This document shows positions 46,150 through 55,869 of a stretch of DNA of 64,000 nt, in pieces. A program made the translations under genes and the position numbers. The stretch comes from Azolla caroliniana (Eukaryota > Polypodiophyta), in NCBI GenBank assembly GCA_043228905.1, contig JBHGNT010000003.1, positions 20,460,001 to 20,524,000 on the forward strand, in the 5' to 3' direction. Numbering within the stretch: the first letter of the stretch is position 1; every line of letters starts with the position of its first letter. The notes under the pieces were generated by a model, which made no database searches, had not been told where the DNA came from, and saw nothing but the letters and a program-made list of their open reading frames with translations.

Positions 46150-46361
46150 GTCACTTAAGTTATCACTCCTCTTAGTATGTTAGCATATCTTGAACAAATT
46201 GCACTATATGTGGAGCATGTGAAGAGCAAGTGACATTCATCCTCTACTATGCCTTCATTGCATGCTTTACATGACTTCAAATTCGTTACATTTTGATACC
46301 ATGATGCGACTTCAATACCTAACTTGTGTGATCGAGTGTGAAGTAGTGTAAGGGCTCTACG
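46150..46361 (-). pseudogene. LINE ORF2 C-terminal relic (distal part)
   Basis: The minus strand encodes RRALTLLHTRSHKLG, then CKACNEGIVEDECHLLFTC, the end zinc motif of plant LINE ORF2. It continues from 51738-52850; copia copy B separates the two parts, with the CTACG target duplication at the break. Confidence 0.8.
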
Positions 46362-46665
46362 TGTTGAAGACAAGGCCGTCAATGCGGAAGATCAAGTAGC
46401 ATTCGATTGGGGTTGAGTACCTGCGTATGACAGTTTCTCAGATCGTGCACAGAGATAGAGAGAGAGAGAGAGAGAGGAGGCACAAAAGACTCTTTCTATT
46501 CAATAGAAACAATAATACAACCAACCTTACAAAAAGGTTACTAGGTCACTTTATATAGTGGCAAACTTAGGGCAACTACCATTTATGCTAATTGCACGAA
46601 TGGCCCAAACTTGAGCTATACAAAGGGATAGTGTGAATACGTCCATTATACACTTGTATTCGACA
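46362..46665 (-). repeat. 3' LTR of copia copy B
   Basis: From TGTTGAAGAC to TTCGACA on the plus strand; (GA)n tract at 46457-46475. Confidence 0.95.
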
Positions 46666-46677
46666 CTCCCCCGTAAT
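46666..46677 (-). other. Copia copy B polypurine tract
   Basis: ATTACGGGGGAG on the minus strand, directly before the 3' LTR, as in copy A. Confidence 0.85.
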
Positions 46678-46858
46678 GGGCGTATACATGGGTTATCTAA
46701 GATTACAGGTATAAACCTAGGTTCTCGGACATATCAGTTTTGTTCGAGTCGGCAGGGTCCGAAGGCAGAAGGCCGGACTGGTCGGGTCGGAAGAGTTGAA
46801 GCCGATCATTAAGGAACTGATGTCGGTTGTCTGAAACCATCCTGCGCTGTGTCTGGCT

Positions 46859-49800
46859 CTAACCGGACTGGTTTGTCGTTACGCCCATCTGATGCCGAAG
46901 GGACCGAAAGCGGTCTGCCGAAAGACACTTGGTCATTCCATCTGCGACATTGTTGGTTGTGGATATTTTCTCTAGACCGATTTTCCCTGAAATGACGCAG
47001 TCCCGAACGAAGTGATATCGAACGTCGATATGTTTGGAGGCGTTGTGGTGAACCGGATTTTTCGACAAGGCAACAGCACCTTGACTGTCGCTATAAACAA
47101 CTGGGGCCGAGTCATGGTCGACTTGTCGAAACGTGTGCGCCAGCCGGCCGAGCCACAAAGCTTCTTTTGCAGCGTCGAACGCAGCTACATATTCTGCTTC
47201 GGTCGTTGAGGTCGCTGTGCACTCCTGAAGTTTCGACTTCCACGAAATTGCTCCATTGCCGAATTTGAAGCAGTATCCAGTTGTTGATTTCCGACTGTCT
47301 ATACAGCTGGCGAAGTCCGAGTCGGTGTAACCGACTACACCTGAGGTTGAGTTCGGACCGAAAAGAATGTCGTGGTCTTTTGTGCCAGCCAGATATTTGA
47401 ACACATGCTTGACTGCGTTCCAATGCGATCGGCCAGGATTGTGCATAAATCTGCTAACGACTCCTACGACATGAGAAATATCAGGCCGTGTCGCGACCAT
47501 CAGGTACATAAGGGAGCCGACTGCCGGTGCATACGGTACCGACTTCATATCTTCCCCCTCCGGACCGGATGTCGGGCAGTCTCGCTGAGAGAGCCGAAGA
47601 TTCATGGGGAGCGGGGTTGAAGCAGATTTGGCTGATTGCATGTTGAAGCGTTCCAAGACACGTCTGATATAGTCGGTCTGAGACAAAAAAAGATGTCGTT
47701 TATCGCGATGCCGACTAATCTTCATGCCAAGTATGTGTCGTGCCGGACCGAGGTCCTTCATGGCAAACTTCAACCGCAATTGCCGAATGAGATCGGCAAG
47801 TTCGCCCGCGTGGCGTCCAGAAATTAGCATGTCGTCCACGTAAATGATGAGGAAGATGGGTGATCCATCTTGAGCTGTGTTGGTAAAAAGACAATGGTCC
47901 TCATCGCTTTTTGAGAAGCCGATCGATTGGATGAAGTCGTCGAACTTCTTGTACCATTGTCGCGGTGCCTGTTTGAGGCCGTATAGACTCTTCCTGAGTC
48001 GGCAGACTAGATGTTCTTGGCCAGTTGCCACGAAGCCTTTTGGCTGCTCCATATAAATTTCCTCTTCAAGATCACCATGGAGGAAGGCTGTTTTGACATC
48101 TAGCTGAATCAGCTCCAAGTTGTCGGCTGCCACTACGTCGAGTAGAAAACGAAGGGTTGTCATTTTCACCACTGGTGAAAAAATCTCGTCGAAGTCGACG
48201 CCATATTCTTGTCGGAAGCCCTTCGCAACTAATCTGGCCTTGTACTTTGGGGTGGTCGAATCAGACGTCTCTTTTAGTCGGTAAACCCACTTGCAAGGAA
48301 GAGCACGTCGATTCTTAGGTAATTCGACCAGATCCCAAGTCTTGTTTGCCCGAATGGAGTGCATTTCCGACTCCATCGCCAGATGCCAGGTGGCTGAATC
48401 GACAGATGTCGATGCTTCTTCGTAAGACGTCGGTTCGCCGGCGTCGGTGAAGAAAATTCCAGGAGAATACCTCTCCGGAGGTTGCGACAGTCTCTCGGAT
48501 CGTCGAGGTATGATTGGACTGGTCGTATCGGGTATCGAGGTCGGATGGTCCGAAAGCGAATTATTCTGCTGTGCCGAGTCAGAGTTGTCCGAGTCGGTAG
48601 TGTAAGGTTCAGCTACCCGTGAAGCTGACCGTGTGTTAAGAGCGGGGCCTTCTTGAAGGGTCGGCACATCGGAAAATGTTACCCTTCGGACTTCGATCGG
48701 TGTTTCGACTGATGGATTCATAGCCGACTCGTTGAACACAACGTCCGAACTTCGAACGATTTGTCTGCGTTCGGGGTCCCAGAGTCGGTATCCCATTTCG
48801 CCGTCTGATCCATATCCAAGGAAAATGCATTTCCTGGACCGAGGTGCAAGTTTTCGGCGATCATCTTTCGGAATAAGGGCGTACGCCTCGCATCCGAAGA
48901 TCCTCAGCTTGTCGTAATTCGGCTTACTGCCGATCCATAGTTCCTGAGGAATTTGAAGTCCTAGAGGTCTGCTTGGCGACATATTGATTATGTGTACTGC
49001 CGTGAGTAGAGCCTCTGCCCAGAAGCCATCCGACAGTCCGGAGTGTTGGAGCATGGAAACTATCCGTTCTTGGATTGTCCGATTCATGCGTTCTGCAATC
49101 CCGTTTTGCTCCGGACTGTGTGGTGCCGTAAATTCACGTCGGATGCCGCGTTGTCGGCAGAATTTGACGAATTCTTCTGATTTGAACTCTCCCCCATTGT
49201 CGGTCCGAAAGCATTTCAGTTTTCGGTCAGTTTGATTTTCTACCATAGCGAGCCAATCGGAGAAGATCGAGAAGACACGATCTTTGGTGTGAATTGGATA
49301 AGCCCACACCTTTCGAGTCGAATCGTCAATAAAACTGACGAAGTAAGAGGCACCGCCGAGAGACTGATGCGGCATTGGGCCACAGATGTCCGAGTGGACT
49401 AAATCGAGAGGTCTCGTTTCTCTTGGTGCTGATGTCGGGTGTGATGCGGCTGCTTGTTTGCCATACTGGCAATGTTCGCAGAATTGATGGTCCGAGAAGG
49501 AGAGTTTAGGGATGTATCCGGCTCTAGATAGGTGCGTAATGCCGGCCTTGCTGAGGTGTCCTAATCTTCTGTGCCATAGTGATGACACAGGAATATCCAC
49601 CAAAAACAGGTTACCCTCTCTGAGCGTAACATGTAACGGATACAGTGAGTGTATCTTGGGTCCTCTAGCAAGCAGGAGGTTCCCCCTGTGGAGTGTCCAC
49701 CCTCCCGAAGAAAAACCGGCACGAATGCCGTCTTCATCTAGTTGTCCGACTGAGATCAATGGCCTTGAGAGCTCGGGTACATGTCGGACATTGTGAAGTA

Positions 49801-50890
49801 CAAGTGTAGAGCCACCTGCAAGGTTGAGCTCTACTGTGCCGATTCCAATGATGTCACAGTGTTGCGAGTTGCCGACTCGAACTGAGTCGGAGTGACGGAT
49901 CGTATATTGCCGAAATTGGGATCGATGAGGAGTCACGTGAAATGACGCGCCCGAATCTAAGAGCCATGTGCTCGATTCTTCAGTCGTGAACAGAACTTCT
50001 GATCCGACTGGATTTTCGATTGATAGTATATTCGGGTCGTTTGGTAGCACATCAGCTGAGAAGCTGACGTAATTGATCTCCTCATGCCGGCCACTCTTCT
50101 TGTCTGATTTCTGAGACTTGTCGTTCTTGTTCTTGAGTGCGCGGCAGTCGGCTTTGATATGTCCGGGTTTCTTGCAATAGTTGCAGATTCGATTATCCCG
50201 TGACTGGCTCCGTCTTCGCTGATTGTTCGGCTGCCGTGAGGAATCTCTTCCTCGTATGTTCGATCGGTCTGTCGAACCTTGTACTACATAAGCGTCTTCT
50301 GTTGAGTCTTTGGCGAAAGATTTTCTCCGAGCTGCTTCGGTCAGGATTGCGCTCGTGACTTCGGAGTATTTAACAGCCGTGGTTGACGCGTTGCACACGG
50401 TTGTGACGAAAGTTTCCCATGATGAGGGAAGGCTGCTCATGAGTATCATTGCTCTGAGTTCATCCTCGATTGCCGTCCCCTGAGATGAGATTTGGGAGCT
50501 TATGCTTTCGTACTCATTGAGATGTGCTTGAACCGAATCTGATTCTTTCATCCGCAAGTTGTAGAGGTGCCGGATCAGAAACATCTTCGTTGCAGCGACC
50601 TTCTTTTCGTAGGTGTCCGACAGTGTTTTCCACAGTTCGAATGCTGTCGTACACAATTGCACCGTAAAGTATACCGATTCCGATAGGTGCATCCGAATCG
50701 TGGCGCGGACGATTCTGTCCAGCTTCTGCCACTCAATTGGTTTGTATCCTTCTGGAGGTGCTTCATTTTCGATGGGATCGATTTGCCCCTTGACTATGAG
50801 ATAGTCCTGCATTTGCTCCTTCCAGTAGTTGAAGTTCGATCCATCGAACTTTCGTAGACTCATTTCTGACGAGCCAAATGTTGATGTCAT
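46859..50890 (-). CDS. Copia gag-pol polyprotein, 1343 aa, intact
   Basis: A single frame from an ATG at 50890. Order (approximate residues): gag DUF4219/UBN2 (1-195; LRKFDGSNFNYWKEQMQDYL), zinc knuckle CNYCKKPGHIKADC (about 238), aspartic protease WLLDSGASFH (about 312), GAG-pre-integrase HRRLGHLSKAG, integrase with the D-D-E set (HSDICGP, RTDNGGEF, HSPEQNGIAER), RT ([23 protein letters not shown]) and RNase H (YTDSDFA, TEAEYVA), ending TTNQSG. The order PR-INT-RT-RH is Ty1/copia. The polyprotein would be cut by its own protease and makes the particle and cDNA copy of the element. No stop, frameshift or missing catalytic residue was seen. How the Gag to Pol ratio is set is not visible, because both are in one frame. 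Confidence 0.97.
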   Translation of the reverse strand: MTSTFGSSEMSLRKFDGSNFNYWKEQMQDYLIVKGQIDPIENEAPPEGYKPIEWQKLDRIVRATIRMHLSESVYFTVQLCTTAFELWKTLSDTYEKKVAATKMFLIRHLYNLRMKESDSVQAHLNEYESISSQISSQGTAIEDELRAMILMSSLPSSWETFVTTVCNASTTAVKYSEVTSAILTEAARRKSFAKDSTEDAYVVQGSTDRSNIRGRDSSRQPNNQRRRSQSRDNRICNYCKKPGHIKADCRALKNKNDKSQKSDKKSGRHEEINYVSFSADVLPNDPNILSIENPVGSEVLFTTEESSTWLLDSGASFHVTPHRSQFRQYTIRHSDSVRVGNSQHCDIIGIGTVELNLAGGSTLVLHNVRHVPELSRPLISVGQLDEDGIRAGFSSGGWTLHRGNLLLARGPKIHSLYPLHVTLREGNLFLVDIPVSSLWHRRLGHLSKAGITHLSRAGYIPKLSFSDHQFCEHCQYGKQAAASHPTSAPRETRPLDLVHSDICGPMPHQSLGGASYFVSFIDDSTRKVWAYPIHTKDRVFSIFSDWLAMVENQTDRKLKCFRTDNGGEFKSEEFVKFCRQRGIRREFTAPHSPEQNGIAERMNRTIQERIVSMLQHSGLSDGFWAEALLTAVHIINMSPSRPLGLQIPQELWIGSKPNYDKLRIFGCEAYALIPKDDRRKLAPRSRKCIFLGYGSDGEMGYRLWDPERRQIVRSSDVVFNESAMNPSVETPIEVRRVTFSDVPTLQEGPALNTRSASRVAEPYTTDSDNSDSAQQNNSLSDHPTSIPDTTSPIIPRRSERLSQPPERYSPGIFFTDAGEPTSYEEASTSVDSATWHLAMESEMHSIRANKTWDLVELPKNRRALPCKWVYRLKETSDSTTPKYKARLVAKGFRQEYGVDFDEIFSPVVKMTTLRFLLDVVAADNLELIQLDVKTAFLHGDLEEEIYMEQPKGFVATGQEHLVCRLRKSLYGLKQAPRQWYKKFDDFIQSIGFSKSDEDHCLFTNTAQDGSPIFLIIYVDDMLISGRHAGELADLIRQLRLKFAMKDLGPARHILGMKISRHRDKRHLFLSQTDYIRRVLERFNMQSAKSASTPLPMNLRLSQRDCPTSGPEGEDMKSVPYAPAVGSLMYLMVATRPDISHVVGVVSRFMHNPGRSHWNAVKHVFKYLAGTKDHDILFGPNSTSGVVGYTDSDFASCIDSRKSTTGYCFKFGNGAISWKSKLQECTATSTTEAEYVAAFDAAKEALWLGRLAHTFRQVDHDSAPVVYSDSQGAVALSKNPVHHNASKHIDVRYHFVRDCVISGKIGLEKISTTNNVADGMTKCLSADRFRSLRHQMGVTTNQSG

Positions 50891-51417
50891 GACTCTGCCC
50901 TAAGTCGGCTACGAACTTTGGTGAAGTGCAGCGGTTTGGCCCACTCAGTGTCGTTCTAGCCGAAGTTGGACACAAGTGATGTTGATTACGGAGAATCGGG
51001 GATTTGGTTCGGATTGACTACCGACAACTGTCTTAGTCGAGTTGAACCTAGATTTAACGATCCGACAGTACTTCAAGCCGATTCGGTTTCGGTTGACTGC
51101 AACGGTGAGAGCAATGGAACCGACTGGTCCTTCCGATTATTGTCCAATCAAATGAAACACGAACTGGGGTTGTTCTTGAAGTCGTCGTTGTGCAGGAAGC
51201 CCACCTCAAGCAGTTACGATCAAGGAAGTAGAGTACAGCCGATTGGCTTACTCCGAGTGATGATCTAACGCAGCGAGATTCAAGCTTGTGTTTGCCTACT
51301 TTCTTCTCTGTTTCTTCGAATGACGCAAGAAACTGAATGCTTTGCAGACTAGGATGAAGCGAAGAACCGAATGCTGTGCAGGCTGAGACGACGGCCGACA
51401 GCGGGTTGAGGAACCTT
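50891..51417 (-). other. Untranslated leader of copia copy B
   Basis: Between the PBS and gag. Resembles the copy A leader in part, but is shorter and rearranged. Confidence 0.6.
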
Positions 51418-51429
51418 GCTCTGATACCA
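51418..51429 (-). other. Copia copy B primer-binding site
   Basis: TGGTATCAGAGC on the minus strand, two bases after the 5' LTR; initiator-Met-tRNA complement. Confidence 0.9.
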
Positions 51430-51431
51430 AA

Positions 51432-51737
51432 TGTTGAAGACAAGGCCGTCAATGCGGAAGATCAAGTAGCATTCGATTGGGGTTGAGTACCTGCGTATGA
51501 CAGTTTCTCAGATCGTGCACAGAGATAGAGAGAGAGAGAGAGAGAGAGGAGGCACAAAAGACTCTTTCTATTCAATAGAAACAATAATACAACCAACCTT
51601 ACAAAAAGGTTACTAGGTCACTTTATATAGTGGCAAACTTAGGGCAACTACCATTTATGCTAATTGCACAAATGGCCCAAACTTGAGCTATACAAAGGGA
51701 TAGTGTGAATACGTCCATTATACACTTGTATTCGACA
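51432..51737 (-). repeat. 5' LTR of copia copy B
   Basis: Near-identical to 46362-46665; (GA)n tract at 51527-51548, one unit longer. Confidence 0.95.
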
Positions 51738-51960
51738 CTACGAGCATTACTACTCATATTGCTAATGAGTTAAGGTTGGATACGATCAATAAGCATTCTT
51801 GCTTTATATAGAGACCAACATTCACGGTTGACATTTGCAATGTAGTATTCTAGCTTCGTCCTTTTAGCATCTTCCCACTTCATCCTTAACGATTCCACCA
51901 ACCTTTCCTCAATCGTTACATATTGCATAACATTGCCCGAAAGCTCTAAAAGATCATCCA

Positions 51961-51963
<3 letters not shown>

Positions 51964-52019
<56 letters not shown>
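51964..52019. repeat. (GA)n microsatellite
   Basis: About 28 GA units inside the LINE relic. Confidence 0.95.
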
Positions 52020-52025
<6 letters not shown>

Positions 52026-52528
52026 AATGTCTTCTAAGACCAAGTTTGTCCCATGAGACAATTGGTTACAACAAATGGGATGTGTACCCAATTTTCGAAA
52101 ATAAAAGAAGCTAAACATAGATAAAAGAGTTTTAGTATGGTACAAAAGATGATATGGTGTAACATATTCTATAAAGGAAATGACTATGTGCTAGGACTAG
52201 TTTCATTTCCATCCTTAATGATTCCACCAACCTTTCCTCAATCATTACACAATGCATAGCATTGCCCGAAAGCTCTAAAAGATCATCCACACCCCATCTT
52301 CTAAACCATTTCCTTATGTCAAAAATCCAACCATATGAGAGAATCTTACTTTTATGATTCTTTTGTAGCTTACATCCAACATTTCAAGCAATATGTGGTA
52401 ATCAATGATTTGGCATATTCTTGACTTTTGTAATGTATTTATATACTGTTTGGAGTGCCAATATTTCTATGGGTGAAACACCTGTTTCCAAGAGCATAAC
52501 TTGGTAAGAGGTAGTGCATTTAACTCCT

Positions 52529-52700
52529 AATTGCCTCCTTAAAAACATCTTTTGAATTTTCTCAATCTCATTCCATGCATTAAGAGCGATGGTGTCACCC
52601 CATACTTCTACTCCTAATTGCCTCCTGAGTCCTTAAAACATCTTTTGAATTTTCTCAATCTCATTCCATGCATTAAGAGAGATGGTGTCACCCCATACTT
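52529..52700. repeat. Tandem duplication in the LINE relic, about 82-bp units
   Basis: The block CTCCTAATTGCCTCCT...ACATCTTTTGAATTTTCTC...GGTGTCACCCCATACTTCT occurs twice in a row. Confidence 0.85.
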
Positions 52701-52850
52701 CTCATCATTTTTGTTTTCTCCACATTCACTGCTAGTCCACTACTATGGCAAAATTCTTCTAATACCCCAAGTAAATGTTGCGTACTATCAACATCATATG
52801 AGAAGAGTTCCACATCATCTGCATATAGAAGCAATAAGATAACATGTTAC

Positions 52851-54300
52851 ATCAATTTGGGGGCATTCAATCCTTCTTCTCTTGCAACCTTATTCACCAC
52901 TTCTTCTAATTTATCAATACATAAGCCAAAGAGTGTGGGTGAACAATATGTGTAAGGGTTGGGTGATTAGGAAGGATTGTACATGGTATGATTTGTTGCC
53001 ACCTTGGATATCCAATTGGGATGGAAGTTTCTCGTGTGAAAGTCATTGAGTGGGTACCCAAAAGGTTAGAGGATGAGTTTATGTATTGATTGTCTCAATT
53101 TTGGCCTTTTCATGTATGGCTTAAGGTGGTCTAATTGATTATGGTTCCTATGGTGTCCCACCATCTTCCTTTGCTACCATGGTTGAAGAAAGCTCTTGAA
53201 ATGGTGTCACACTCAATGCAGAAGTTGTTATAGAAAAGAAAATGGAAAAGTGCCTTGTTGTGGTTGGCATGGGATCATGTTTGTACTCTGATGCACCTTG
53301 GTGGGGCATCAATATTGAATTTATATGAGCATATGGTGGCTCGTTGATTTACGTTTGAGGGCGTACAACATTGGACAAAAAAGGCAACATACTTTATAGA
53401 GAAGACAATCCACTTAAGTTTGGAAACATAGTGGTTACAAGTAATTGGTGGAATGTCATTAATTCTAAAAGAGATGTCAAATGTGTAGGGTCTCTCAAAT
53501 TTGTTGACATCTTGACAAAGTATGTTGGATTTTGTGTAATGGCATCCTCCACAAGAAAGGGGATATGCCAATTCATTACTAATGGAGGTTTTGGCGACAT
53601 CAAGGTTGTTGTGGTGGGAAGGTAAACAACTTCTTAACCTTCAAGTTCATCGGATAGTTAGATTGGGTTTGGTAACAGTCAAGGATGGCATGTTGGTGTT
53701 ACAAAGAATATTAATAGCCTTTCAAACAACAAGATCAACATTTTGTATTCCAAAAGGTTATACCTTTATTTGGGACAAGTTGCAAATATTTGTATGAGCC
53801 AATTCTTAATTTAGATGTGGGATCTCAAGAGCTTGATTGGAGGTTTGTTGGTGTTGAGAGTCGAACTCAACTTCTCATAGTAATAGGTTTTACACTAGCT
53901 CATGGACATACCATGCTAATTTTGTAAATAGTAGAAATGGGCACTTACCCTAGCTTAGTTGGTATTTAAACCAACCACTTGTAACTTAGTTACTGTTGGA
54001 AGTATTTTGGTTAATGTAATATACAATCTTTATCTTTGTCTTAAGCTCTCTCTCTCTCCCTCTCTGTTTTGCCTTACGTGCATACACACACACACACACA
54101 CACACACTCACTCACTCACTCAATTATCTTCCGTTGCATTACACCACCAGCTCCATTTATTTACATTTGGAAATAGGAGATTGACTATGATCTCAACAAA
54201 CGATGTTTATCACAAGTTGATTGACAAACATAAGTGGATGGAACAAAAGGGTTATAACGATATGGGATTTTTGTAAGCCCATTACCTAGTAGTTTCTTCT
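52851..54300. other. No gene recognised
   Basis: Frames of 60-100 codons on both strands, without family motifs. Contains (CT)n and (CA)n runs near 54045-54120. Confidence 0.45.
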
Positions 54301-54306
54301 AATCAC

Positions 54307-54959
54307 GGCAATGGGCTTGGTTTAGTTTCGGCTCGGCTCGGTTTCTTGGCCTTGAAACCTAACCAAACCATTTATTCATAATAAAAACCGAACCAAACTG
54401 CTTAGAATTTATGAAGCCATTTAAACCGAATTGTTTAGAGCCAAACCATTTAAAAAGTGGAGAACCATTTATGAAAAAATTATCAAAAAGAAAATGGAAA
54501 AGTGCCTTGTTGTGGCTTTATAAAATTGTTTAGAGCCAAACTATTTAAACAAACCATTTACGAAAAATTTAAAACCAAACCAAACCATTTTTTACAGATA
54601 TTGATAATCATACTTACTATAAATTTGTGTGAGAAAATTATCATAAATTTGGTCATCATACTTATCATAAATTTTATCATCATAAATGAAAAGGGGACTC
54701 AGCATATAATGCATATAAAATTTAATAAGTTAAAACTAGGGTTTAAAATTAAACGTTGAAAGTTACCCCTATAGGGAAATTTAGGAGTCTTTTTTAACCT
54801 ATAAACCTTTAAACCGAAATCGAAAAACCGCGAAACCATGAAATTGAAAACCCAACTGAAACCAAACCAAAAATGTTTATTTATCTTTGAACCAATAAAT
54901 CATTAAGCCACGATTTAATTGTTCAATTCGGTTCGAGCCGAAACCGGGCCCATTGCTAT
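54307..54959. mobile_element. Inverted-repeat (MITE-like) element, 0.65 kb
   Basis: The left end GGCAATGGGCTTGGTTTAGTTTCGGCTCGG is inverted at the right end (TTCGGTTCGAGCCGAAACCG, then GGGCCCATTGC). The interior is rich in AAACCATTTA/AACCGAACC repeats. The GGCAATGGGC-type ends recall hAT-related MITEs, but I found no matching 8-bp target duplication. No transposase. Confidence 0.55.
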
Positions 54960-54962
54960 CGA

Positions 54963-55580
54963 TTGATGCTACAAACTAAGGCATTCATTTGGAGAGTTAT
55001 AGTTGAAGCCTTACCATTGGGGGATGCATTAAAAAAAACATCGTTAAATGAACGTGTTCCTTTTGTTCGATTGAATTGGAACAGTCATCAATCTCTTTCA
55101 TGCATGATGGCTAGGATGGTTTGGAAGTGCATCAATTTAGTGTGGATGTCTCTAACTAGAGTAAGTCTATGTTCCTTTAGTTGGGTCTTTGCACACAAGG
55201 AGAACAATGAACTGATGTCTCATTTCCAAATTATTTTTGAGTATTTGAGGTATTGGGGACTATGGTTCAATTGGAATATATGTAATGCCTTCACATTTTA
55301 TTTGAAGGTTGGGGTGAGAAAATATGTTGTAAAGCTAAATGGATTTCTTTTGTAGCAATTGACAGTGCTAAAGAAGTCATAAAATCTCAACCGTGAAGAG
55401 ACAGAACTCAGCAAGGTTATATATCATTATATTCACCATTTGAATTGGTGTGTAGGGTGGCATTGAGTTTGTAGTTGTAGTGGTATTTAGCTCCTTAGAA
55501 GGGTTCTATACTTTTTAGTTAGTAATGGTGATGTTTTTTCTTTCGTAATGAAAGCCATTATTTACAAAAAGAAATGTGCG
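54963..55580 (+). pseudogene. LINE 3'-end relic with degenerate zf-RVT domain
   Basis: Encodes TKAFIWRVIVEALPLGDALKK, the start of the zf-RVT (RT-associated zinc-binding) domain of plant LINEs. The Cys residues expected next are missing. An A-rich end (ATTATTTACAAAAAG) lies near 55570. Non-functional. Confidence 0.65.
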
Positions 55581-55869
55581 TGTATACATACATTGTGACA
55601 TAGCTTTCTTTATGTGATAAAATTTCGTGAAGGCAAAATATTTGTTGCACCTAATTGGGTTTACTATTTGGGAATCCCATTTTGTACAAATTAGGGAATT
55701 ATTTTTTCTTTATAACATACCATTGGGGTTTCTATCGTTGTTAATTCCAAATGAATATATGAAAAAAGAATCTTCTTTGTGGATTGGAGAGGGTAGTCTG
55801 ATCTGAGTACATAGGTTGAATAGGGAAGTAATGTGTTGATTGTGGAAGGTTCTCATAGTAAAAACCAAT

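Larger units (their letters stand above)
46362..51737 (-). mobile_element. Copia copy B, apparently complete and intact
   Basis: Minus-strand element: 5' LTR 51737-51432, PBS 51429-51418, one uninterrupted gag-pol ORF 50890-46859, PPT 46677-46666 and 3' LTR 46665-46362. The TSD is CTACG (46357-46361 and 51738-51742). The LTRs (306 and 304 bp) differ by one GA unit and one substitution that I can see (CACGAAT against CACAAAT). Everything required for autonomous transposition is present, and the sequence is young. Same family as copy A. Confidence 0.97.
51738..52850 (-). pseudogene. LINE ORF2 relic (RT part), split by copia copy B
   Basis: The minus strand encodes LLLLYADDVELFSYDVDSTQ, then HLLGVLEEFCHSSGLAVNVE and KTK (about 52830-52700), the RT motif with catalytic YADD of plant L1-like LINEs. 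Further on come a 66-residue stretch with KWEDAKRTKLEYY and SLYKARMLIDRIQP. It is broken by stops, by an 82-bp internal duplication and by a (GA)n tract (51964-52019). It joins the 46150-46361 relic across the copy B target site. Confidence 0.85.

Noticed and set aside
48636-50804. Antisense and shifted-frame ORFs across both copia copies
   Set aside because: They shadow the gag-pol frame and occur in both copies only because the DNA is nearly identical.
53275-53797. Overlapping 60-100-codon ORFs on both strands
   Set aside because: No recognisable domain and equal quality on both strands; treated as non-coding.
54502-54759. 85-codon ORF in the inverted-repeat element
   Set aside because: AT-rich low-complexity translation; no family motif and no transposase residues.
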